Source: Agroathelia rolfsii (taxonomy: Eukaryota; Basidiomycota; Agaricomycetes; Amylocorticiales; Amylocorticiaceae). Taken from it: 64,000 nucleotides of DNA. A model generated the notes under the pieces. It was not told the origin of the DNA. It did not search any database and saw nothing but the letters and a program-made list of their open reading frames with translations. The position numbers and the translations under genes were made by a program. Every line of letters begins with the position of its first letter. Position 1 is the first letter of the stretch. Where the stretch lies: contig JABRWF010000002.1 of NCBI GenBank assembly GCA_018343915.1, positions 868,001 to 932,000 on the forward strand. Reading direction: 5' to 3'. Below are positions 25,055-36,138 of the stretch, one piece after another.

Positions 25055-27105
25055 ATGTCCACTATCTGTTTTAAGCATGCCTCCACATGTAGTATGGACG
25101 TCATTATTGTTGGCGCAGGTTTGCATAATCCAATGGCCTCAATTCAGAACACCTTTGGAACACCTTTCCCCTTTTCCTCCTCTCCCAGGTCCTGCCGGTC
25201 TAGCCGCAGCTATTACGATCGGAAAATCAGGGCATAGAGTACGTGTCCTCGACCAGCAGCCTCAATTTGGGAGTAATGCAAGTGTTTCGTGTGCTGTCCA
25301 TTGATGGGTTATTTAAATTCATGGATATAATTGCTATTTTCACCCGTCATCACTTCGAACCATTGGCAGAAAACGTCTGGAATCAAAATTGCACCTAATT
25401 TTACTAGGGTACTAAGAAATTGGGGCCTTGGCGATGCTCTTGCATCCGTGACTCACCCTATTAGAAGAATGAATTTTAACTTAGGTAAGTTGGGACGAAT
25501 AATAATTGACGGCGATAGATAACCAAAATTCACGATATTTGCAGTTGAGACCGGAGAGGCAATCGGTTATATGAGCTGGGAAGATCCAGTAATGAGATTG
25601 ACGGGTGGAGAGATGCTTGCAGGTGCTGTAAGTACCACTTCCCCCCCCCCCTGAAACATGAATTAATTACATATCATGCATAGTTTGAAGATGTATTACG
25701 CCTGATGCATGACTTAGCTCTCCATCATGGAGCTGAGATTTTCTATGGACATAAAGTAGTAGCATACGAGTCATATGCTACACAAGATCAACCTATCGTT
25801 GCTCTAGAGGACGGAAAGAAAATGAAAGCCGATCTCATCATAAACGCTGCTGGCACGGCGAGCCTAGCCAACATTTCCTCAGGATTTGAAACAATAGATA
25901 ATTGGAGACCAACTGGGCTTAGTGCGTACACGTAGGTGTCATTTCCTATTACATATTTTAGGGCTTTTAACCGTAATCTGTAGTATATTACTTATTTTTT
26001 CTGTTTTCTGTTTTCTTTAGGACAATCATTCCCGGAGATAAAATGCAATCAGACCCGGAATTAAACGACCTTTTGCATGACCATCAAGACGCGAGTTACC
26101 TTTTCAAGTTCGACCATTACGATTATATCCAACATGCTAATAATTGATTTTACCTCGTAGTGGCCATGCTGGATGGGATCAAACCGATTTATGTTGGGTG
26201 AGTAGCATCATAAAATAAAGATATCGCGATTTGTAGAGCTTTGATGTACGATATATTTCTAGGTTACCCTATCGTTCGTTTAAGCTTATCATAAGTCTTT
26301 GTCGTTTCAAGTAATAATTCTTTGGCTACAGAAACAAAATACAGCATATGTTCTGGAAATATTTTGGAGCGATAGCCATGCGGAGCCATGGCCATTGGAT
26401 GCGGGTATCGACGAATGGATTGATTTTCCCCCCGAAGCGGTCGACTTCGATGGTTGTACACCCCTGTGAGCGTATTCAATTTCGCTCTGTCAAGTCGTTT
26501 CAAAGTATGCTGAATAAAAACACGCCTGTACTAGGATGGATAAATTATTGAAGCTTGTAACCTCGCTACAACGAAGCCGTATATTGACCAGGGAAAAGCC
26601 GTTGCTGGACTGGGCCAATGATGTTAGTCAAATCGTGGCCATTGGAGATTCTGTCCACTCCCTCCCTGTAAGCTGATTGCAATTCAATCACGTTTTTGAT
26701 GGTGAACCTATGCATTTTCTGACTCGAATGAAGCCTTTTATGATATCCACACATCCATTAGGCATTGAAGACGCCAGCGCCTTAGGCGTTCTGTTCTCGC
26801 ATATCCCAAGTCCATCTATGCTTCCCGCTATCCTTGCAGGGTTTCAAGAGACTCGCCAGCCGGCGTGCGAGACAGCCACCGCAACCGAATTAGAATGGTT
26901 CAAGATGCTGACTTCCCCTCCCGGTCCAGAACGTGAAACTCGCGACGCCCAGATACGTGCAGCGCGCGACCTTGATCAAGAGCCAACAGAAGAAGAGCTG
27001 AGAGCGAATTGGGAGAACCTTGGTATGATCTTCGCACATGATGCCGCCGAGGCAGCTGAAGATTGGTGGGTTAAGTGGGGTCGCCTGGGCGTTTCCTATG
27101 ATTAA
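25055..27105 (+). CDS. FAD-dependent monooxygenase-like protein, copy C
   Basis: Eleven exons: 25055-25118, 25189-25277, 25370-25484, 25545-25627, 25684-25931, 26021-26090, 26161-26197, 26263-26273, 26332-26465, 26535-26667 and 26734-27105, giving 451 aa with no stops. The FAD-binding N-terminus is intact (DVIIVGAGPAGLAAAITI, VLDQQP). The DG fingerprint is replaced by NAAGTAS. The GD fingerprint reads GDSVHSLP near residue 322, so the Pro after His is lost while Asp and His remain. The C-terminus ends in AEAAEDWWVKWGRL. Two introns start with GC instead of GT, at 25278 (gcaagt) and 26091 (gcgagt), while paralogs use GT there. If GC donors are not used, the gene would be inactive. The nearest relative is copy D, with which it shares promoter DNA. 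Confidence 0.78.
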
Positions 27106-27574
27106 ATATAACATCATAGCCCGCTGATTTCTCTTGCCTGGGCATCCCAGCATTTCAAGCTTGGCTGGTAGCTGAAAGTCATAATAGACTGTCAAACTTC
27201 AAGCTGGACATACTATCATTATCATCATAGATATTGAACTTGAGGTTGTATCTATAGTTCAATGTAAAATTTAGTTAATCACAGGACTAGCACCTGTCTC
27301 GAAATAAGCTAAGATATCCGTATATAATAATTCGGAGCAGGTTATGACAGTTCCAGGGTCTAATTTAGCAGTATTATCAAATGATGGCTTCTGCTGTGTG
27401 CAGCCTACACCTTGGTAAAGCGGCGGAGAAGTTTTTAGGTCCGAGTCACCGTGACGGCTGGCGTGATGAGTATAATTAGTCTCCCTTAGGCAGACTCCGA
27501 CCTTCGCTGCGCCGCACCCTAACTTGAATCGATTATAAAGGATAACCCTGAAAGGTAATGATCTTATAGACACG

Positions 27575-27883
27575 TCGCCAATGCCTGTCCGCCATAACCA
27601 TGATCCATAATATGATCGCGTAGCCTATCTGTAACCTTTCGCCGAATATTATGGATGCCTGGTTTCCAGACCGCTTCTCAGCAAATGTCTTCATCTCAAA
27701 ATAGTACCCGGAGCGCCAACCTATGATATAAACCACCTTAGAATCACGTAGAGGCTTCGACTCGAAGTTCTTTTCCAGCTAGACAACGGGAGCATCTCTT
27801 ATCTTCTGCAAGTTCAAACAGTCCAGCTTCGTATTTACAGATCAATCACTGTCAGTATTTACTGGTGCCAGCAATTGCAAAAC
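27575..27883 (+). promoter_or_regulatory. Promoter of copy D, duplicated from the copy C region
   Basis: It contains the same ordered blocks as the DNA before copy C (see the 24805 entry). The TATA-like tatgatataaacc lies at about 27723-27735, roughly 150 bp before the ATG. The tandem duplication that made C and D therefore included at least 250 bp of upstream DNA. Confidence 0.55.
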
Positions 27884-29953
27884 ATGTCATCCAACCGCTC
27901 AGAGAACCATACTCAATCTTGTATGGATGTGATTATTGTTGGCGCAGGTATGTGCAAGTTCGAAATTGCCCTGCTGATCGGCCTTGAACCAAAACTCATG
28001 ATTATAAACGACAGGCCTTGCCGGGCTTGCTGCAGCCATCGCAACTGGGAGATCAGGACATCGAGTGCGCGTCCTCGATCAGAAACCTCAATTCGAGGGT
28101 AATGTCGGTATCCTACATTCCATCCACTGGCAACTCAGTGAGAACTAATAAGATATACTTATTACACTACCAACTACTGGAAGAAAATGGCTGGTATCAA
28201 AATTGCGCCTAATTTTTCTCGGGTGCTGAGAAATTGGGGCCTCGGCGATGCTCTTGCCACTGTGACTTACCCTACAAAGAGAACGAAGTTCATTTCACGT
28301 GAGTTAGATAACAAATCTACTTCTATCCTTAGTACTGGACAGCGATAAACAATTAGCTAATAGCACTTGCAGTTGAGACGGGCGAAACCGTTGGTCATAT
28401 CCGCTGGGATGATCCAGTAATTATATCAACGGGTGGAGATGTACGCTTAGGTGCTGTAAGTAGTGGAGCATATTTTTCCCGGAATGTGACTTAAGCTAAT
28501 TTCACGATGCATGTAGTTTGAAGACGTGTTGCGCTTGATGCACGATTTAGCTATCCGTTATGGAGCCGAAATCTCTTATGGGCACAAAGTGGTGGCATAC
28601 GAGTCAAGTTCCCCACAGGATAAACCTGCCGTTATTGTAGAGGGTAGGGGGAGAATCGAAGCAGATCTAATAATCAATGCTGCTGGTATAGCTAGCCTCG
28701 CTAGTATCCACTCGGGATTGGACACCACGAGTAATTGGAGACCGGCCGGGTTCAGTGCGTACACGTAAGTATCTCGCATATATATTGTAATACTCTCCTT
28801 AGCGGTTTTTAATCGATTTGCAATGTTCCTTTCATAGGGCAATTATTCCAGGAGAGAAAATGCTGTCAAACCCGGAATTAAACGAGCTTTTGCACAATAA
28901 TCAAGATGTGAGTTATGTCTTCGTCATCCAAGCTATTGCTATAATCATTATGCTAACATTTCTCTTCTTTCGCCCAGTGGTCATGCTGGATGGGATCAAA
29001 ACGATTTGTTTTGAGTGGGTAGCATTATAATGTTGTCGTTTGTCAGGCTTTGATACTTAGCTTTTTTCAGGCTACCCTATTGTTCGTTTTTGTCTAGCCT
29101 ATCTTCGGTCCATTTCGTACTAACCAAGAGTGTTCTGTGTCCAGAAGGGAAATACGGCATATGTACTCGAAATACTTTGCCCCGATAACCTTACAGGGCC
29201 GTGGCCATCGGATGCAAGTGCCCAATCAATTGATTGGCCCCCTAACACGATTGACTTCAGCGACTGCATACCCTTGTTAGTATATTAAATTCGGTCCTTC
29301 TTTTCCGGCCATAACGATCATACTTGAACCACAGAATGAATGAGCTGTTGAAGCTTGTGATTTCGCTACAACGAACCCAACTCTTAATTAGGAAGGAACC
29401 ACTGTCAGACTGGATCAACGAGACTGGCCAAATTGTGGCTATTGGAGGCTCTGCCTACCCACTTCCTGTGAGTATATGCTATCCTGATCACTCTAAGGCC
29501 ACCAATCTACATATTTGCTAACTTGCATGTATATCATATATCCTCGACTTCATTTTACTTTGTTTCTACAAAAAGCCTTATATGTTGTCCCCTCTCGCAT
29601 TAGCCATTGAAGATGCTAGTGCATTGGGCGTCCTTCTGTCGCATATCCAGAACCCATCTATGCTTCCTGTTGTCCTTGCTGGATTTCAGGAGACTCGCCA
29701 GCCAGCATGCGAGATGGCTGCTGCAAGCGAGTTGGGATGGTCTGATATGTTGACTTTGCCCCCCGGACCAGAGCGTGACGCTCGCGACGCCCAGATGCGT
29801 GCCGTGCGCGATCTTGATAGAGAGCCAACAGAGGAAGAACTTAGGACGCATTGGGAGAATCTTGGCAATATGTTTGCTCACGATGCTGCTGAGGCGGCCG
29901 AAGATTGGTGGATCAAGTGGGGCCGTTTGGCTGCTGCTCGTCTTCAGATGTAA
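27884..29953 (+). CDS. FAD-dependent monooxygenase-like protein, copy D, with eroded GD motif
   Basis: Eleven exons: 27884-27947, 28015-28103, 28184-28298, 28373-28455, 28517-28764, 28838-28907, 28978-29014, 29071-29081, 29145-29275, 29335-29467 and 29576-29953, giving 452 aa with no stops and GT..AG introns throughout. The N-terminal VIIVGAGLAGLAAAI and VLDQKP are kept. The DG fingerprint is NAAGIAS. The GD fingerprint reads GGSAYPLP: Gly321 replaces the FAD-contacting Asp and Tyr324 replaces His. The C-terminal AEAAEDWWIKWGRL is kept. The open frame with loss of two normally invariant residues suggests a protein that binds FAD poorly or has taken another role, or a gene beginning to decay. 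The substrate is unknown. Confidence 0.8.
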
Positions 29954-31655
29954 TATCGGGGCTTGCATTGGCTCCACCGATCATTCCAGTGACTTGCATG
30001 CTTGCCAGTCAGCTGGTATCATATTATTACAGATGACTTTTTAATGTGACTTTTTCCCTTCCGATTTGCAATTCTCCGGAGACACCCTATCAAGCTATTC
30101 AAGCTATTCTGAGATCGCATGAATCAATCAAATATGTCGGCGGATCACGTGGCATCTAGCGATCTATTTACTTTTTCAATTGGATTGTGCAGACCGGTAG
30201 ACATAGGGCAGGGATAGATGGGACTTCGAAACAACAGCAAGTCACGTTCTGCATCTCGGACAGGTTTGTAAGCTTTCAGAAGCTATGTAACAAGCGTATG
30301 GCTGGTTTTCATGCTTAAATCTACTGTATAAGTAATGGCTTCTTCTTCACGATACTTCATTTAAGAAGATGTTTAAAACGTGCTGAGTAAGAGACCAAAC
30401 TCAGTAGTAGGTGTCTTATAATGAAAAGAGGGTGATGGAATATATAGAGCATCCTAGGCTCTCATTATAAGCATATTGTTATAATAACGTTGAGCATTGA
30501 GATCCTTCAATTATAACTTTAAATGGGCAGAAAAGGGGATTAGAAAAATATGGCACCCAATTTCAAGTATGCACTAAATGGGAGTATAGTTATGCAGATC
30601 TTATACAGTAGTATGTACGGATCTAGGGCTTTATTGAATGCACTTTTAACTCACTTTCGTCAGAAAGGAGAGACTCGGAATATTGGTATTAGCAATTGAA
30701 AGATATATGTACTTGCGTTAATCTTGACGGATTTGAAAATAATGAATTAATTGCATGGGAAAACGGAATTCGGAAGTTACGTGGTATATATGGGCATACT
30801 ATTAGTCTTGGTATTACCCTGGTTGACCTACTGGCATTAAGAATGCTCTACCCTGCAACACTGTACCAACTCTAGTTGCGTAATAAGAATGCTAGCCACA
30901 ATACGTAAGTCAACTCGTTAGAGAAAGTTCACGGTTGCAAATCTCAAATCGGATTGGTCATAAGTGCGTGAATATGTGGGTGACCAGAGCCTAGAGCTGC
31001 TGATAGATTGGCAAGCTGTGCAGAGTGTTAGTGCAAGCAAAAAAAGGGATTTGAAATTATGTGGATGGCCACATCATTGAACGATCGGGTTGTGCAAAAC
31101 TACGATGTAAACATTTCCCCCTTGGAATCCTGAGAGCCAGTAGAGCTTGAAACCGAAGAGAAGAGCGGGTTGACGCATTTCGAAGTTCAGTGTTATGAGC
31201 CACATCGTGTAACGGATGTGACTGATAATCACAGAAATGAACTCGCTCAATACTCATGGGACAATCTGGCTAAGCTGGGGTAACATGTTCCCAGAAACAG
31301 GGGCTCTTAGGACCTTTGTAAGCTAGGTAAAATGGGACGGATAGTCCAACCGGTTGTGCGTGGTGCAATTCCCGCATGTTCCATTTTGGCCTCAGCGTTG
31401 TCACGGCCCATCACAGTTGCGATTTTGGCAAATTATACGTCACACTCTGGGGTTTTCAAAAGAAAAATGTTATTTCTACCAATCTCGTGACGAATCCCTT
31501 TATAAAAGATTTGGTAAAAAGTAGTGATCACGTGATCTAAAAGTGTCTCTTTTACCGTTCCCTCCACCAAGCATTTTACTTCAAGTAAAGGATTTAATAT
31601 CATGATTCTGCGGCTATGTCTCACCACAAACTACAACGAGTTTATGAAGCTTATA
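29954..31655. other. Intergenic, AT-rich, no gene recognised
   Basis: About 1.7 kb of AT-rich DNA between copies D and E with only short frames. No domain or RNA gene was recognised. Confidence 0.5.
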
Positions 31656-31659
31656 TTAG

Positions 31660-31760
31660 CTTAGCCAGGCATTTCATTTATGGGAAAGTTAAATCCATAT
31701 TTGGCCTGACTAGCACAAATATAAACAATGTCTTCCTATAAATGAAAGCACCTGGCTAAG
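31660..31760. repeat. Near-perfect inverted repeat, ~100-bp hairpin
   Basis: The left arm (cttagccaggcatttcattt, starting at 31660) pairs with the reverse complement of the right arm ending at 31760 (cttagccaggtgctttcatt). The pairing continues inward through tatggga/tatagga and catatttg/atatttg, leaving a loop of only about 10 bases near 31710. The arms are about 45 bp with few mismatches. It could be a miniature inverted-repeat element or the template of a hairpin RNA. No clear target-site duplication was seen. Confidence 0.6.
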
Positions 31761-32199
31761 TTGATGCAACACTAGGCTTATATATGAAGTCTTGTATTTT
31801 CAATACTCGTTCATTCATAACTCTCATTCCTGTTTGCCGACTATTGACATTTGCCAACTTAACTACACGACAACTGCGACTCTCTTCAATACCTTGGTGT
31901 ACTGTAGCATATCTTTCAATCCTTCCACTCTATCTGATCTTGCTATTGTCATGATTAAAACTCTACTTAATCGATGTTTCTTGATAGAAGGATTACTATT
32001 TTGATTGCATTGACGTTGGTTGATACATATGTATTGTCACGCAATTGTAATGCGGTCGCAGTACTCCACGGCCAAAGCCTTTCCAAGTCTCATCGGATCT
32101 CACCCTTTCAATTCCAACTCTTGCCATGCATGATCACCGTTCGGTTTGCGCTCACTGAGCTACTCGCTCAAAATAGCATGGCTAAACTAACGGTCTGAG

Positions 32200-32213
32200 T
32201 TATGATATAAATT
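32200..32213 (+). promoter_or_regulatory. TATA-like element of copy E
   Basis: The string ttatgatataaatt lies about 210 bp before the copy E ATG and matches the tatgatataaa element before copy D. The DNA further downstream is pyrimidine-rich. Confidence 0.4.
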
Positions 32214-32422
32214 GACTATTATTCAGGATCGTACGCAAGCCTCAACCCCCACTCCCTTCCTCTCGACTACTATTAGACGACTCCAGCCTCCAGCTTCCGT
32301 CTTCTTAAAGCTCGATACTCGGATAGGCACTGGTACTAGACAATTTTTGTTTCAGCGTTGAGAACAGCTTTGAATATATGATACTTCTACTCAATGTTAC
32401 TTTCTACCAGTGGTAACTCAAT

Positions 32423-34544
32423 ATGGCACTTCACCTTGTCACCTCCAGACAAGCCCCTTGTAGTCTAGACGCAACCATTGTTGGTACCGGTTCGTTGAAA
32501 TACAACTCTTCTTACTTACAATACTTAAAACCCTGTTGTTTATCTGTCATAAAAAGGCTTCACCGGCCTCGCCACCGCTTACACTATCGCGAAATCTGGC
32601 CACAAAGTGCGTGTTCTTGACCGACAGCCATACTTTGGGTGTAATGTCGGTGTTTTGTTTTTCTCTCTGCCAATCAAGAGTGCCAGATATTCATGATCTT
32701 TTGTACGTGCTTCTGTATGTCCTACCATTTTATTGTCATGTCTACCAATTAGAATACTGGAGGGCTCAAACTCGGCCCCAACTTTACTCGAGTTTTGAGA
32801 AACTGGGGGCTCGGAGATGCCCTTGCCACAGTTACGGCTCCTGCCAAAAGAACAGGATTCATCTCACATAAGTTGGAGTTGAACTACTATCAAAGCTTCT
32901 TAACATTAACATTGCGGTGCTTGATAAAAATTTCCCGATGATTATCAGTTGAGGCGGGTGAGATTATGAATGACCTCTTCTGGGATGACCCTGTTATGAG
33001 ATCAACTGGTGGAGAAATGCTCCTTGGTGTTGTAAGCACTCTTATCCTCACCTCCAATATTGGCGTAATTTTCTGATTTAGTTTATATATATATATATAG
33101 TTCGATGACATATTGCGCCTTGTTTATGATTTAGCTACTCTTAATGGAGCTGAGGTTCTGTATGGAAAAAATGTCGTAGCATACCACTCCCCTTCTCCAA
33201 AAGATAGGCCAATTGTCCTTCTCGAGGGAGGGGAAAGATTGGGTACAGATTGCATCATCAGTGCTGGCGGTCTAGCCAGTCTTGCGAATATATCCACCGG
33301 ATTCGAGAGTATGGAAAACTGGATTCCAATAGGATTGAGCTTGTACACGTCAGTATTAGTCCCGGTACCAAAGATTCCTGAATCTGAATGCCAGGCAAAT
33401 TCCATCTTAGAACAATCATTTCTGGAGAAAAAATGCGTCAAGATCCTGAAATAAACGAGCTTCTATTACTTCAAGAAGTAAATCATTTCCATTTTAAAAC
33501 GATATGGCTGACATCGATTCTTGCATATAGTGGCCATGCTGGATGGGAACAAATCGGTATATACTTGGTATGGAGCGGGCTTTCTTTTCTAAAAAGTAAG
33601 ACCAAATTGAATGAGTCAATCGACAACGTTGCGTATAGGGTACCCAATTGTAAGTTTTAGCCTCAATTGATTTTTTTCCTCATGAATGAGGCTTACCTGC
33701 TTTCCAAACAGAAACAAAACACGGCATGTGTGCTCGAGTTTTTCTGGCCTGACACTCATGCGAAGCCTTGACCATTGAACGCAGGTACCCAATGGATCGA
33801 TTGGCCCCTTGATGCGGTTGACTTAAGCGGGTGCGAACCTCGGTGAGTTATCCTACAGGATTTTTTTTTCTAAAGGGCTAACTGTCACATTTTTCTTCCT
33901 CAGTATGGACAAACTTTTCAAACTAATCACCCACCTAAGAAGGACCCGATGTCTGGACCGAAGGGAACCATTATCGGACTGGGTTAATGAAACCGGCCGG
34001 ATTGTAGTTATTGGAGATGCAGCTCACCCTTTCCGTGTAAGCCCGGTTCACACCATCTCTTCTCAATAACCATGTAGAGTGTATGCGTCAGCTAATCTAA
34101 AAGCCTGCGTTTGTGTTCCATCCGGCGTTTTACTTTGCAAAGCCTTGTATGCTATCAGCAGCTTCATCAGCCGTGGAAGATGCCAACGCACTGGGCACCT
34201 TATTCACTCATATCCCAGATCCATCCGCACTCCCTTCCATGCTTGCGGGGTACGATGAAATTCGCCAGCCGGCATGTGACACAACATTCTCAATTAAAAT
34301 TGCATGGAAAAATTGGGTATGTTTACCTCCTGGTCCTGAACGGGATGCACGCGACACTGAGTTTCGTGCGGAACGTGATCTAAATCGAGAGCGGACTGAG
34401 GATGAGCTGAGGGCACGTTGGGAGAATCTTGGGTTCATCTATGGGCATGATGCTACTGAGGCAGCAGAGGACTGGTGGGCTAAGTGGGGCCGATTACAGA
34501 GCGCTGCTGGTCAGAGTCGAGATAAAAAAAGGTCATTAGGCTGA
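32423..34544 (+). pseudogene. FAD-dependent monooxygenase-like copy E, with nonsense and splice changes
   Basis: The family exon plan is complete: 32423-32489, 32557-32645, 32753-32867, 32949-33031, 33101-33348, 33411-33477, 33531-33567, 33639-33649, 33712-33842, 33904-34036 and 34143-34544. Two defects are visible. TGA at 33769-33771 stands where paralogs have TGG (Trp) in the motif PWP. The donor after exon 3 reads ataagt at 32868 where paralogs have gt(a/g)ag. The first motif is VGTGFTGLATAY, DG is SAGGLAS and GD is an intact GDAAHP. It ends in AEDWWAKWGRL plus a short basic tail. It is closest to copy B (both have APCSLD before the FAD motif). It is most likely a pseudogene; stop-codon readthrough plus a cryptic donor would be needed for a full product. 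Confidence 0.82.
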
Positions 34545-36138
34545 AGCCAGCTCCCTCTCACTCACCATTATAAAAGCGTATCAAATGTTTTACCACACGA
34601 GAATAATTATGGCAGTTCTAATTTACAGTGCAGTGATGGTCCTTATGGCTTGTAACATTGATTGACTAACTTGTAGGGTTGTACCAGTAATGACTGCCTA
34701 TTATAAAGTGTACATGTGTGTTTCTAAAACTTGTAGACATTACTATTCATGCAAGTGCTACCGCCGCCGCTGGTGGTTATCAATATTCAGTATTGACTGT
34801 GCAGACTGTCTTTGGTTTTTCCTGCTGATTTTGGATAGGGATAACCATCATAAGTTGAGGGTGACGATATTGCCATAGTTCCTGTTTTCTTCTTTTCCAT
34901 AGACTCTAGAGTATGTGACGTAGAGGCAATAGTTCACGAAGTATGTACTGTAGCGTGGGATTTGGTTTGTGCCGTCTTGATCAGTTCATACGAGTAGCCC
35001 GGAAGTTCTGGAAATAGGCGACTTGGCATTGATATAGATGGTAGGAGTGGTGCGTGGCATGCTCTAACTGGTGACAAGACTTGATAGGACCACAGTATCG
35101 TCGTATCCATTCCTTGTCGCTCCTGTTTTTACCAATATTGAGTTTATATAGTCTCCAACTTCAGCTTCTCAATGATGACAATGCTAATGATGTTAACAAA
35201 TTCGTCAACCATAGAGGTATAGGAGGCGCGAGACCTTTATAAGATGGTGCAGTCCAACAGTGAGTATCTTGGCTCCTCGGTAGGGGCTGCAACATGGTCA
35301 CGACCCTGTCTTGCTTAACTCTTTGTGAAAAATCAAACACAAATATTAGTGGTAGCATAGGCCTTACAGCTTACGGACCCGATATCACCACTCGAAATAA
35401 ATGGATTTTTATCTTTCTGCGACATAATCATGCCAAACTCGACTATTAAATTCGAGTCTACGACTACCAGTTGTAATGTAGTTCAGGGCAGGATGTTAGA
35501 ACCTAGAAGAGGGATGGCTGGAAGGGGTTGAGACATTTATAGGTTCGATCAGAAATCAAGGATATTGATGATGGTCAGCCTACTTACAAATCACGCGCAT
35601 ACATTCACCTACTAATGTAACCACAGGAAATGTGAAAAAAGTCGGTAGCCAATAATAACTTCTTCAATTAAACTTACGTATAGACCACAGTAGATGATGG
35701 ACAAGGCGTTCGAGTCGCCTAACATTGATGGTCCATAATATTTATGTTTGTGAAAGAGGCTCTTTCATAAACCGGTTCAGTAGCATAATTTTATGTTGCG
35801 CTCATGCATTGCTAACTTTATCTTCCATTCGGGATTATTAAAAGACTAAAACTTATCGATGTTAAATCTATACGCCCAGTAGTTTAACGTCCAAGTAAGC
35901 TCGAATTCAAATCCAGTTCCAGCAGGCACAAACGACTCATAACGCCTATCAAGATATACCATCAATCACAACAATGTACAACTCCTCGACATTAAGCGCA
36001 GAGTATATCCAGCATTCATATTTAACATGATAAACCATGTTACAATTTTACAAACAATTATACAACTTTCAGTTCGTACAAGGTCGTGACAGGCAGGTTG
36101 TAAAGATAAAAAAAGACAAATGCAGTGGTGATCGGCCA
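34545..36138. other. Intergenic between plus- and minus-strand gene blocks
   Basis: About 1.6 kb lying between convergent genes (copy E on plus, the next gene on minus). Only short frames; no RNA gene or repeat recognised. Confidence 0.5.

Noticed and set aside
35880..35930. tRNA-like B-box resemblance
   Set aside because: No matching A box or cloverleaf stems could be drawn; no tRNA was called anywhere in the window.
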